Shown here piece by piece: positions 50,322 through 61,590 of a stretch of 64,000 bases of DNA (position 1 is the first letter of the stretch; each line of letters begins with the position of its first letter). A program made the position numbers and the translations under genes. This stretch comes from Chondrus crispus (lineage: Eukaryota; Rhodophyta; Florideophyceae; Gigartinales; Gigartinaceae), in contig NW_005178685.1 in the NCBI RefSeq assembly GCF_000350225.1, positions 121,319 to 185,318 on the forward strand, given 5' to 3'. Under the pieces are notes generated by a model, which saw only the letters and a list, made by a program, of their open reading frames with translations, did not search any database and was not told the origin of the DNA.

Positions 50322-50860
50322 TCTCGCCATCGGGGCGAGGGTGCGACTATCCTCCGCATACTTGGCGTCCCTCATTGCCTGTGGCGAGGGACGCGGGCGC
50401 TCGACGAACGGCTTCATACTTCCCGTCCCTCGCCATCGGGGCGACGGCGCGGCACGAGCGGCACTCTTGTTCTTGTCCGCGCGCGCCCCTCGCCATCGGG
50501 ACGAGGGCGCAGCGCGTAGACGTACGTTTTCTTCTCCGCGAGACGCCCGCCATCGGTGGCCGGGGCGCCGCGCGTGCACCGTTCGTCTTTTTCCTCGCTC
50601 GCGCCTCTCGCATTCGGAGGCGGGGCGCGAACGCGAACGGCATTCGTCTTCTTGCCCGCGCGCCCCTCGCCATCGGGGCGAGGGCGCGGACGCGTGGCGT
50701 ACGTCTTCTTCTTTGCTCGCGTCTCTCGCCGTCGGTGGCGGGAGCCCGACCCGTCGGCAAATTTCTTTACCCTGCGCCCTTCGTCATCGGTTGCGAGGGC
50801 GCGGGCGCGCGGCGAACGTTCCTTTCTTCGCGTCCCTCGCCACCGGTGGCGAGGGTGCGG
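50322..50860. repeat. Hairpin tandem array, right part (about 10 units)
   Basis: About ten units at roughly 57-60-bp spacing (cores near 50325, 50371, 50432, 50490, 50545, 50605, 50668, 50727, 50778, 50840). The best core is CGCCCCTCGCCATCGGGGCG, with a 5-7-bp stem on each side of ATCGG. Units differ but stems are often kept by paired changes (for example CCCTCGCCACCGGTGGCGAG). Open frames across it are a by-product of the repeat. Confidence 0.85.
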
Positions 50861-51309
50861 ACGAGCAGGGGGAGTCGGATGCGTCCCTCACATCGCGGTC
50901 CGGCATCCGATGACCGCCTCGGATGGCGTGCTCCTCAGCGTGCAGCGGGCGGTCGCGTGGTCGCATCCGAGGGGGTACAAATGCCACGGCCGGTCGTCCT
51001 ACAGTGCATGGCGTGTCTCTTATGCCGCCTGTGCGTACCTTCGCGCACGTGCGTTGCGCCCGTCGTGCGCATGTTTTCCGTTATTTTTCTCGAGGGTGGT
51101 GGCGGATTGCCACTGTGGCCAACGCGTGCCGCTGGGCGTACGAACGGCGTACTCTACGCCCCTCAGGCGTATTTCTCCCAATTTTAAGAACACCCGCATA
51201 ATCTCTGCGCACGGGCGGGCTTGTTGCAGTGTTCGTGGATTGCCCTTAGGTGGCGACGTGCCCTTCCGTGGTGTTCTCGTGTGCCCGGGTTCCGACCGTT
51301 GCGTGTGCT
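50861..51309. other. Gypsy-4 remnant, unassigned
   Basis: No recognisable domain. Short frames have Cys-rich stretches (CMACLLCRLCVPSRTC near 51006-51050) but no match. Ends with the target site GTGCT of the solo LTR. Confidence 0.45.
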
Positions 51310-51981
51310 TGTGGTATAACCCCCCCCTGGGGCTTTTTAGTTAGGTTAGATCAACAACGGTCTAGTGCTGTAGAGTGCGATGCTTTACAGTACCACTGCG
51401 CGTGGCCACGTGTACAGGGCACACGCATGTACACGTGTACACATGTATCGCGCGGGACGGAAGCGCGCGCACACACGTGTACTGTCAGCCCCGATGGCTG
51501 ACAGTATTACAGTACGGTCCGAACTGTACTACAGTAGTCCACTACAGTACTTCGGTACTGTAGAGTTGTAGATTGGTTCGTATATTAAATATGGAGCGGA
51601 CCGGCGGCGGTGGAGGAGGACAAGCACGGACTTGTCACCCACCGACCGTCAAGGTCCGATTTCCCGCTTATTCTAACCTAGTGCTCGCTAACTACCTTAG
51701 AGCGGCACCGAGCGCGGGTTGAGGACGCGCGCGGCACGCCTACGAGTCGGCTCCGCCTCCGCCCGTCGGTACTGGATCTTTACCCAGTACCGCGCCGGGG
51801 CGTCGAGGCGTCGAACCGCTCGCGCGTACCGGCGTCCTCCCCGTTCCTGCTCTACCACGCTACCCGGGCCCGCTGCCCGGTGCCGTTAGCTGGTGTCCTG
51901 CTTCACCCCCGTCTTCCCGATCGGACGGGATCTCGGTCAAACTGTGCATACACCCCTATCGCTGGGGGTGTTTATGATACA
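51310..51981 (+). repeat. Solo LTR of the gypsy-4 family (672 bp)
   Basis: TGTGGTATAACC ... TTTATGATACA, flanked on both sides by GTGCT (51305-51309 and 51982-51986). It is related to the gypsy-4 5' LTR but in the opposite orientation and clearly diverged. No internal sequence is attached, so it is what remains after recombination between the two LTRs of an inserted element. Contains the hairpin CTGTCAGCCCCGATGGCTGA, many TACAGTA/TACTGTA motifs, an ATATTAAATAT TATA-like box and ACGTGTAC repeats. Confidence 0.85.
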
Positions 51982-52258
51982 GTGCTGTGGCTGTGCGTTT
52001 CGCCCCTCGATTCGGAAAGGGGGCTATTGGCTTCCTCGCGCACTCTGTGGTCCGGCTCTGGTCACATTGGCCCTAACGGGGATCGCTCCCCATTCAGACA
52101 GTCGGTACCGTCTGGTTCCTTTGTCTCGCGTCCGTGGCGTTCGGGAGTCAAATACGGCTTGGGTTCCGAACGTCCCCTTGGTCTCTAACCGCAGGGGACT
52201 AATTTAACCGTAACGGAGCGGTTGAATGTAGCCGAACGAGACGGTTGAGGGCCCCTCC
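51982..52258. other. Gypsy-4 remnant between solo LTR and integrase end
   Basis: No gene recognised. Would be the spacer after integrase. Confidence 0.45.
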
Positions 52259-55200
52259 TTAAGCGTGAACGTCCGCGTTTACGTCCGAGGTGAGGCCCCT
52301 GCCGGTGCGCCTCCGGAGGCGTTGGGCGTAACGAGACACCAACTCCTCCGGGACGTGAGTCCGTGCAGTCCAGGTGGGCGTGTCGTAATCCGCCCACTTG
52401 ATGAGGAACTCCGCAGTTCCGTCCTCCATGGCCCGATGCCGGAGTAGTCGCTCGACAGCGTACTTAGTGCCCTCGGTGACCTTGTCTGCAAGGTCACCTG
52501 GGGTTGTCGTGCTCGCCCGTGGCACGCCCGTCGGTGGTGGCGCGTACACGCAGCGGTCTGCGGAGACGCGCTCGGTGACACCACCACGATCGATCGTGAT
52601 GGTTCGCCGGTCGTTGGCGAGTACCTGGTATGGCCCAACGGCGGGCGACGCGAGTTTGTTAAACGTCTTTGCCCCATCGGTGGGGTTCAGGTACACGTAA
52701 TTACCTGGCTTGATACGTGCGTTGAGCCGTCTGACGCACTTATCGAAGTCGCGTTTGTACCGAGCCTGCGTCCGGCGCAGGCTCCCGTACGCCTTCTGGA
52801 TCGTGTCGTCCAACGTCTTGAGGAACTCAGCGCGCGCGTTGCCCCTATCGAACGGGGGCGCGTCACCGTCGGCTTTACGTAGAGAGAACTTCGGCGGGGG
52901 TCGGCTGAGGACGAGCTCGAAGGGCGTGGTACTCGTCGTACGATGTACGTGGGAGTTGTACGCGTACGTGAGCGGCCCCACGTACACGTCCCAGTCGTCC
53001 TGATGTTCGCCGACATAATTGCGTAACATCGAACCGATCGTCCGGTTGTATCGCTCGACCTGCCCGTTCGTCTGGGGGTGGTACGCCGAAGTGTACAAGT
53101 TCGTCACCCCCAGGACACGGCACGTGCTGTGGAAGAACTTCGCGTTAAACTGCGGTCCGTTTTGCAACAGTAGCGAGCGTGGGACGCCGTATTTAATACC
53201 CACGCGTCGCAGAACGCGACGGCGACCGAGTACGCGGTTACGGTCCGCAGTGCCACAACTTGAGTCAGCTTGGTGAAACGGTCCTTAATTACGAGAAGGA
53301 ACCGTTTTCCTGCCTTCGTCTTGGGTAGCAGTCCCAAGATGTCGATAGCGAGGCTCTCAAGCGGCCGTGTTGCCGGAAACAACTTCAAACGGTTGAGGTG
53401 TTTTCGCAACTTAACACAGTTCATCGCCCATGTTCGGCACTATCGCACCGTAGCTGCGACATCTGCTGCGAGATGGGGCCAGTAGTACTCGCGGCGGAGT
53501 GCGAAGTACATACGGTTCTGGCCCGGGTGCCCCGCGATGGTGGGTGTGTGGCAGAGCTGGAGAAGCCGAGCCCGTAGCGTCCGTGGCACCACGACCTGCA
53601 CGATGTCAGGGTCGAAGGGGTGTCTCCGTTTGAGCACCCCGTGGTGGTCCTCGAAGAACGCGGAGTCCCGGGACTCTGACTGTCGTGCCAGTACGGTCTG
53701 GCAGAAGTCATCCACGCGTTGCTCTTCGGCTATTTCCTATAACGTAAGAGGGGCCGGAAAGTCGTCCTGCGGAGGGGCGACCGTGGAGGCGGGCGCGCCA
53801 ACTTCGGGTTGTTCGGGGCGCTCGATGTCGACAGCGTCGAACTCGTCGTTCTCCTCCCAGAAGGAGGTGAGTCCTTCAAGAGCGGGGGCCTCGTCGTCGC
53901 CCCTCGGCTCGTCGCGCGTACGGACGCGCGAACCTCTTCGCGATCCGGCTTGGTCCCTTGTTGTCACGAAGACATGGAAGGCCTTGTGATCGCAGCTCGC
54001 GGTACAGACGTGGTCCGCAAGCTCGTCCGACATTTCACGGACGGTCGTACGCGCATCGAAGGTGGGAATGTCGTCATCCACCTCGACGGCTGGGCGAGGG
54101 TCGTCGGTGACCCTTGGCGACACGAGGCGTGACACGGCATCGGGCACCTGGTGCCCGCGCCCGGGGCGGTACTGGATGGTGAAGTCGTATTCTGCCAAAC
54201 GCAGTCGCCACCGGGTAAGCCTTCCGGAGCTCTCCGTGAGAGACATAAGCCATCGGAGGGCATCATGGTCCGTCCGGACGGTGAACTTGGTACCTTCGAT
54301 GTACGGCCGTAGTGTGCGTACGGCCCACACTACGGCAAAGCACTCTCGTTCCGTATTGCTGTAGTTGCACTCACTATCGGACAGTGAGTACAACCAATAC
54401 CTCACGGGGCGCCAGTCGTTGGCGCCTTCGTGTTCCTGGAGCAACGTACAGCCCAGTTGATAGGCACTAGCATCCGTGTCGATCCTATACGGCCAACCGT
54501 ACCGCGGCAATGCTAGGATCGGCTGGGAAATCATCCGCTCCTTCAGCGCTTCGAACGCTTGAAGTTGCAGCTCGGTCGGGTCGTCGAAGCTGGGGTCTGC
54601 GTCCTTGCGCGTCATGTCCGTTAATGGGCGCGCAATTTTCGCGAACCCCTTCACGAAGCGGCGGTAGACGTTGCACGCTCCGAGGTACGAGTGCACCTGC
54701 GTCAACGTCCTCGTAAACGTGAACGTCTTGAAGGCGTCCGCCGCCGCTTTGGCGACGCTCAGCTTACCTGGGGAAATGACGTGCCCCAGGTAGTGCATCT
54801 TCGGTTGGAAGAAGCGACACTTCTTGAGCTTGAGGGAGATTCCGGTGCTCCTCAACAAGCTCAAGACAGTGTCGAGATGCTTCACGTCTTCTCCGTGCGT
54901 ACGGGAGAACACGATGACATCATCCAGGTAGACGAGGCATATCTGCCATCGGACGCCAGATAGGATGATGTCGAGGGCACGTTGGAAGGTGGCCGGTGCC
55001 CCTTTTAGCCCGAACAGCATACGCAAATGGCGAAACGTTCCCATATGCGTAGTGAACGTGGTCTTGTCCCGGTCTTCCGGAGCGACGGGGATCTGCCAAT
55101 AACCGGAATTGTAGTCCAACGTCGTGAATACGGCTGCATCTCCGAGCGAATCGATGCAGTCGTCCATCCGGGGCAGCTGATAGGAATCCGCTGCCTTCTT

Positions 55201-56793
55201 CGCGTTGAGACGCCGGTGGTCCACGCAGAACCGAAGAGAGCCGTCTTTCTTCGGTACGAGCACCACGGGAGACGCTCACTCGGTGCTCGCGGGTTCGATT
55301 ACCCCTGCGTTCAACATTTTGTTGACTTTCTTGGCGACCATCTCACGCATAGCCGGCCCCTTTCGGTAGGGCATTGAACGTATCGGCTTAGTACCCGGTT
55401 CGAGGGGAATGCGGTGTTCGGTTGCTCGGATCGTTCCGAGCGCACCGTTCCACAGACTCGAGTGCACGTGGCTCCGGAACTTGTCATCATCGATGTATGA
55501 CAAGTCGATTTCTTTTTCCCAATCCTCCGGCGGATTTTCGGGATCCTTTTTAGAGGCGGGTGCAGTGCCCCCTTCCGGCGGCGGGCACTTCGCCGGTCGG
55601 CCGTCCGTACCGGCTCCTCTCTCCTCAGCGGTTGCCCCCTGGGCGGAGCCTGGTCGACTAGCTCCTGCCGTTCAGACTTGATCGGTCAAGTCGGTGAGGT
55701 GTGGCGCGCGCGCGATCCCCTCTGCGACGCGACGTTCGGGCGTCAAGATCGCGAGGGGGTTGCGCTTCGCGTATCACACGACGGTGTGCTTCGGAAGCCG
55801 CCTCTTCCGTCGCGAAAAGTTCGCGACGATGACGTCGAAGGTCTGGTTCGGCAGGACCTCGACGACGCCGTTCGTCAGCCTCACTCCATGTCGGTGTTGG
55901 AGTGATGGCTTCGGCTCTATAAACACGAGGCCCCTCCCTGCGGTGGTGACGCGCACACGGGCCTGTGACCTCGCGGGGATGGTAACCCAGCGGGCGAATC
56001 GGATCGCCTGCGGGGCTTCGTCGCGTGCGTCAGCCCGACTTGTCTGACGTCCGTGCCGCCTGGTTGGGGGAGTCGGCTCCCCCTTCCCGTCGACGATGGA
56101 AACGGAGCCACCTTGGCGGAGCTCCAACCGTTGAGCTTCGATGTCGATACTTCGTACGTGTGTATCGATGAAGGCCGTACCGAGGAGGACAGGCACGGCG
56201 AGCTGGTCCGCTACGACGAACGGAATTCGGAACGTCGTGTTCCTCAACCGCACGGCCAGACGTACGACGGCCGAGAGCTTAAGCGGGTTGCTATTCGCGC
56301 CTGCCAATCGTGGCAGTGGCGCGTCGCGGATGACGTACCGCGACCAATCGGGAGGAAGGTCCGCCTTCCTTACCAGATTGTACCCCGAGCACGTATCAAC
56401 GGCGATCGTGCGGGGCTTGACGGCATTTCCCTCCGTGGCTATCGAGCCGGGGACGTTGTAAATCTTCGACGTCATAAGGCAAATGACGCCGCCGACCACC
56501 TTCGGCGTGCCCGGCTCGGCGAGATGGTTCCGCCTGGGCCGCCGGCGCCGGTTCCGACTTCCCTTCCGCGTCCTTTGGCCTTTGTCGCGGGGCGCCCTTC
56601 GGTCGGCCGCGTCCCCGCGACAAGTCGCATTCGTACGCAGCTTGAGTTCTTCTGGCGGCCCCGGGTCCCCCTGGGTGGGGCCGCCGGAGCGTTCGATGCG
56701 TTTCTTGTTATGCACTTGGCTCACGGTTGCCACAGTGCCTTCCTCCATGTGCGCCGGGCTCACGGTTGCCTCAACGTCTTCGTCCTTTCGCAC
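52259..56793 (-). mobile_element. pol: Gypsy-4 pol: protease, RT, RNase H, integrase, chromodomain
   Basis: Protease about 56450 with IAVDTCSGYNLVRK. RT about 55270-54800 with LPRMDDCIDSLGD, LRMLFGLKGAPATFQRAL and YLDDVIVFSR. RNase H about 54490 (RIDTDASAYQLG) to DAVSRLV. Integrase finger about 53560 (TIAGHPGQNRMYF), core AIDILGLLPKTK and YHPQTNGQVERYNRTI. Chromodomain about 52400 (AVERLLRHRAMEDG ... FLIKWADYDTPTW). Broken several times. Confidence 0.88.
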
Positions 56794-57185
56794 CGAGCTT
56801 ACAAGTGTCCCGGTGCGCTTGTGCGGGGCTGAGGGGAATAATATCGGTAAACGTTCCCCTCCCCCGCCGGGGACAAATAGGGGCGGGTCTAGGTTGGTGT
56901 GACAAGACGGTTCACGCGACCGCGCGAACGTAACCGTCTTTACGGAGTTTTCGAACTACCCGAGCTGTCAGTGCTACTCGCTTGGCTATCGTTAGCTAGC
57001 GCGTCGACGGGCCCCTGGCCGCGCGGGTGGGGACGGTTTCCCCACCCCGACTGGGCATCTTATACGAAGTAATCGGATACTTCGTGGCCTTGGATTGCAA
57101 CGTCCGGCCGTTGCAATATTCGAGGGGCGGAGAGAACGGGCTCTCCTCCGCCTCCTTCCGTGGGTTGGGGGTACGTTTCCCCAGC

Positions 57186-59500
57186 CTAGTCTTGGAGGTA
57201 CATGATGGCGTTCTGTACCCCTTGGGGCAACGGGGGTCGGCCCCGGTCGCCTCGCCCATCTCGACGGGGATATCGCGTATCCATCCGACGAGGGTCACGT
57301 CGGTCCCTTTGATCGGTCCCCGGGTATCGGTACCCGCCTTCACGAGGGGGAATGCAGACGCCCCCACTCGATCGACTTGGGTCCCCTCGCCGCGGGACTC
57401 GGGCTTCCCGCGTAGACTGCTGGATGAGATTGCGCATTCCGGGACGCGTCTCCATCTGATAGCGGTAGTTCCTGTACGCCGTGAACTGACGTTGTTCAGG
57501 CGACGGGAACGGGCACGCGTACATGGCGTGGCCGTACGTCCGGCACAGCCAACAAATGTACGCGCTGCCATCGGTCGACGCGAACGTCGCCGCGTGGCGT
57601 GCCTCCTCATCGGTGAGTCGAGGCACGCTAGGCAGGCGGCTGTCTCCTTCTCGACGGGAGATATCCAGCTCGGCCATGTTGTGGTTCGGACCACCGGCGG
57701 CCCTTGGCGTGTGGGCGAACGCCGTTGCGAAGCTTCCGGTTGAACCGGTGGAAGCTGGCGTAGGGGGTCGGCCTCCTGCCCAGTCGAAGCCTCGCGTAAT
57801 GAGGACAGGGTCGGCCTGCAACTCATCTTCTCCAATGTGGAGGGCGGTCGCCGGCGAACTCGTTCCGTGCGACCTTGGAGTTCGGACTCCCTTCGCTGCC
57901 GGCTTCGGCTCCGGCAGCGGCAACCCGGGATGAGCGCGGTAGGTTGTACCCTCAGCCGTTGCGATACGGCGAATCGTTGAGCGTTCGGTCTTCTGTCGTC
58001 CGGGCAACCTTTGTACGGTCTCTGCCACTGCGGCCCGGGTCACAGTGGACAACCCGCGCACGAAGTAGTGCGCGAGAGCTTGTTCTGAGAACACGGCCGC
58101 GCATCGGAACCCGGCGGATTCGAGCCGGTCTGCGAACGTGTTATCGGTTTCGTGAGGAAGCTGTCGCACCGACGCGACAGCATCAAACGCTTCCCCTAAC
58201 ACGTCGTCGGTTAGGTAGCGTTTGATAAATTGGTTGACAAGACCAGGCCAGCTCGTGTCGTCGTGGAGCTGGCCGGCGCGGAGGCCGCGCATGGTGTAAC
58301 TCGTATACAACTGCTCCGCGTCTCGCTCGAGGAAGTGAGCGAAGACACGGATTGCCACACCTTCGGTCAGGTGCTGGGCATTGAATTTATCCGGACATCC
58401 TTCAGGAACGGGAGCAACTGAATCGCGTTAGTACCGTCGAAACTCTTCATCGTGGGACGGAGCCCACGAAAGCGTTGGACGTACTTCGCGATCCGTCCGG
58501 CGTCACCCGAAGTAACGAGCCTCGACGTGTTGTCCAACCGACACATGCGGTAGTTTGCGACGGCGCTGAACTCCTGTATCATGGTGTGGACGGGCTCGAG
58601 CCCGGGTTCGGCGGGGCCCAACGTTCCGAACGGCGTGACGGGCAACGTTCGGACGTCGACGGGGCCGGGATGCGCGGTAAGATCCGCTGGCTGGTAGCCG
58701 CCCCAGCGAGGATCGAAGGGGAGAATCGGTTCCCCTGATCCGCGGGCGACTCCTCCACGGCCACGGTCGGGTTCGTTCGGTACCCGTCGGGACTGCCGCA
58801 TGCTTCCGGATGCATACGGCAGGGCTTGAGTCTCGGACGCGAAGTTCGCGTCCGCCGTCGGCTTGATGTCCTCCGCCCTCCGACTGGTGACGGCTCCAGT
58901 CGGGGGCCACTCCTGCGCTCCGGATGCGCCCGGAGGAACAGTGGCACCGGGCCCACTCGAAGGGGCTCCGGGCGGCCTCTGGGCCAAGGTCTGTTCCATC
59001 TCACGGGCACGGCGGCTCGTTGAGTTGAGCTCCGCCGCCATGTGCGCGAACGCTCCCATCTGTTCGGCTGATGGGAAGGGTTGCAGGTCGCGTCAGACCC
59101 CGGAGTCTGCACTCACGGGTCGACCCGCAACGTCCACAGCGGGGGAGTCGATGCGTGCTTCTTCGACCAGTACCAAACGGGACTGTAGCTAGTCGACGAG
59201 GAAGCGCAGGTTCTCAAAGGACTGAGTTACGCGCTCAAACCTTCCTTCGCGGAGGGAGCGCAACTCATCGATACAGCGGGCGTAAACGCTGTCGGAGACG
59301 TCGATACGGAGGGATCTTCGGACATCTTCGATATAATACGCGATGCGATCGTACATCGCGCGAGCGCATCCTTCGGAGAAGTCGGGCGACGGTTCGCGGG
59401 TCTCGAGGACCAGCGTCGCTGTCGCCGACTCGGACGCGGAGCGCGGCCTCTCGCACATCGGCGGGCTCGGAGCGAATCGAGGTGGGATATTCGCCACTCA
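57186..59500 (-). mobile_element. gag: Gypsy-4 gag region
   Basis: From the 5' side: an N-terminal piece with Arg-rich and Tyr-containing sequence (MYDRIAYYIEDVRRSLRID), a Pro-rich linker, a capsid-like part (FLERDAEQLYTSYTMRGLRA, QFIKRYLTDDVLGEAFDAVA) and a C-x2-C-type knuckle (ICWLCRTYGHAMYAC). Broken. The stretch 56794-57185 between gag and protease holds no separate gene. Confidence 0.78.
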
Positions 59501-59564
59501 TCTCGACGCGTACGGGCGCGGAGGTAAACGATGGTCTTCTCGGTTCAATCTTGAGAGTCTTCTG

Positions 59565-59577
59565 GGTCGGGAGACCA
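59565..59577 (-). other. Gypsy-4 primer-binding site
   Basis: TGGTCTCCCGACC on the - strand, one base after the 5' LTR; same as in gypsy-2. Confidence 0.75.
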
Positions 59578-59578
59578 C

Positions 59579-60188
59579 TGTAGTATAATCACCCCCAACG
59601 ACGAGGGGGGTGAGTACTGAGAGTTCGGAAAGACCCCGATCGGCGGGAAGAGAGAAGCACGGCCCACCCACGGTACTGAGCACGGGCTCGAGGTAGCGGT
59701 GGTAGAGCGGGATCGGGGAGGACGCGCGCACGCGCGAGCGGTTTTACACCTCGACGCCCCGGAGCGGTACTGGGTGACGATCCAGTACCGACGGGCGGAG
59801 GCGGAGCCGGCTCGTGGGCGTGCTGCGCGCGTCCTCAACCCGCGCGCGGAGCGACTCCTAGGTAAAACGGACGGAAGTACCTAAAAGTAAGCGGTCGGAA
59901 CAAGGTGGAGGATCCTTGACAAGTCCGTGCTATTTGTCTTCCACCGCCGGCGGTCCGCTCATATTTAATGTACAGAGTCACCTATCATAACGTTACAGTA
60001 GTGCAGGTCGGCCTGCACTGTAGTGCTGTCAGCCATCGGGGCTTGCAGCACACGTGTCATACATGTGTGTGTGCGCGCCCCCGTACACGTGGGGTACACG
60101 TGTGAGCGCGCACTGAGGTACTGTAGAGCTCGGGCTCTACAGTTATAAATCTAATCTAAATCTAATTTAAGGAGGAGGATATGCTACA
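59579..60188 (-). repeat. Gypsy-4 5' LTR (610 bp)
   Basis: On its own strand starts TGTAGCATATCC and ends GTGATTATACTACA. Related to the solo LTR at 51310-51981 and the partial LTR at 61591-61890. Contains AATCTAATCTAAATCTAAT next to CTACAG, a hairpin GCTGTCAGCC...GGGGCTTGCAGC and a TATA-like CATTAAATATG. Confidence 0.85.
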
Positions 60189-60428
60189 CGGATGGGCAAG
60201 GGAACCTTGAGTGCTTGTCTTGGTGATGAGGTCGACCTATTCCGCATTCCGGAGCTTCGTCGCCTCACCAAAGAGCCAGTTGGGAAGCGCAAGCGTCATG
60301 TGGTTGTAGGAAAATATCCACCGAAGTTCAACGTAAGCGAAAGGATGTTTTGCGAAAGAAGAAGCCCCTGACCACTGGTTCCTCTCATACAAGGAGGAGG
60401 ATGGTAATCGATGAGTCGTAGATACTAA
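60189..60428 (+). pseudogene. Unidentified coding scrap
   Basis: From the ATG at 60192 the + strand reads about 58 residues (MGKGTLSACLGDEVDLFRIP, ELRRLTKEPVGKRKRHVVVG) to a stop. It has a protein-like look but no match. It may be part of the DNA transposon at 61901-63976, separated from it by the copia and LTR insertions, but I see no direct proof. Confidence 0.3.
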
Positions 60429-61590
60429 TTAAACTGGATCCGCTTGGCCTTGTCGAACATGCAAAGGTCCAGCACTCCATTCAGCATGACCTTGTTCAGA
60501 TTTCGGAACATTTCCCAAGTTTCCCTTCGTCGAGGCGTCTGAAAAATTCAGTTTGCCGGCAATCCACTGCATCGTAGCGATCTCTCCGTTTTCGAATGAG
60601 TCTCGCATTCGTGCTACTGTGGGTTGGAAACGGTAATCTGTCCCTTCGTGAAACGTCGTCACTGTTGAGTACAAGCCGTGTGAGTCAACCGTGAGGATAA
60701 ACGGAAGCGCGACGTCCGATCCGTACACTCGTTTGAGGCTCTCTGCCATTAGCGATCCACGGTCTGTCGACGTTGCTACGGCAAGTATTTCAGATCCAAT
60801 TGACGAGAACGCCACTCGGGATTGCTTGCAGCTATGCCAATCAAGGACATGGTACACACCGGCACCCCCCGCAGGCAGGTATATCCCGGAGAGGTATCCG
60901 GTGTGCCCATATGAAGTGGAACCATAGCTAGTATCGGAGAAGCACAAATACGAAGGGTCCTTGTCTAGCATCGGGGGGCACAGTACTTCAGCTGTGGATT
61001 CAAGCCCCGCAGTTCGTTCAGAGCTTACTGCCGTTAATCAAGTCAGAGACTCTTAGGTTCCCTACAGCTTGCTGGAGGTAGCTTGCTGCAAAAGAAGCCT
61101 GCGGGAGGACACCATGACCATGGAAGTTCAGTGATCCTGCCAAGCCAAGGTACGACGTGAATTCTTCCGGGATGGCTCTTTCGTGGAACTGCTTTTGCCG
61201 TTCCCGAGACAGCGCCGGAAACTCGATTTCTCCATGTACTCTTTCATATCGATGTGCACTGTACCATCATTGCGTGACGAAATGTGAAGGCGATTGAAGA
61301 TTAGCGGGCGGTCAACGACGAACCAGCCAACTTCAAATCGTTCTGCAAGCGCAGCATGGAAGTCGTTGACTTCTCTTGGTGAACCGACTACCAGGAAATC
61401 ATCTGCGACCTTGCAAATAGCAAGAGCAATATTACGTCCATTTCCAAACTTCATGAAGAGTTGTGGCATGCCAGGGATTGGTACAATGCCTTGCCGAGAC
61501 ATCCAACCTTCTATTGTCAGCTGCCAGAGTCTTCCAGACTCGACGATTCCATAGGCGGGCTTGAGAAGCCGCCACAGAACCCCACGGGCG
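60429..61590 (-). mobile_element. Ty1/copia pol fragment (RT end and RNase H)
   Basis: On the - strand: RT part WRLLKPAYGIVESGRLWQLT (about 61575-61515) and the catalytic region ICKVADDFLVVGSPREVND (about 61420-61365), then an RNase H part (LCFSDTSYGSTSYGHTGYLS, AFSSIGSEILAVATSTDRGS, WIAGKLNFSDASTKGNL). The order RT-RNase H at the end of pol is that of the copia group. It is broken, with no LTRs seen. Its upstream part is cut off by the LTR starting at 61591. Confidence 0.75.

Larger units (their letters stand above)
37284..60188 (-). mobile_element. Gypsy-4: old nested Ty3/gypsy chromovirus remnant
   Basis: Remnant on the - strand. Right end is its 5' LTR (59579-60188), then primer-binding site, gag (59500-57186), protease, RT/RNase H and integrase with chromodomain (56793-52259). 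Further left, interrupted by a solo LTR (51310-51981) and by the whole of gypsy-3 (about 38326-49880), come a ~60-bp hairpin tandem array and the C-terminal part of an antisense frame (37327-37803). The left LTR is missing; composition changes sharply at about 37284, taken as the truncated border. It is broken about six or more times in gag-pol, so it is older than gypsy-1 to -3. That all these left-hand pieces belong to one element is inference from order, strand and the array on both sides of gypsy-3. Confidence 0.65.

Noticed and set aside
38040-50860. Hairpin repeats as a CRISPR array
   Set aside because: Units are diverged, spacers are also repeated, there are no cas genes, and the genome is eukaryotic.
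50122-50913. A 263-codon + strand frame of Arg/Ser/Ala repeats
   Set aside because: Produced by the hairpin tandem array; the repeat length lets several frames stay open.
51310-60188. Gypsy-4 as an LTR element with inverted LTRs
   Set aside because: The left copy has its own GTGCT duplication and different length, so it is a solo LTR and not the partner of the right LTR.
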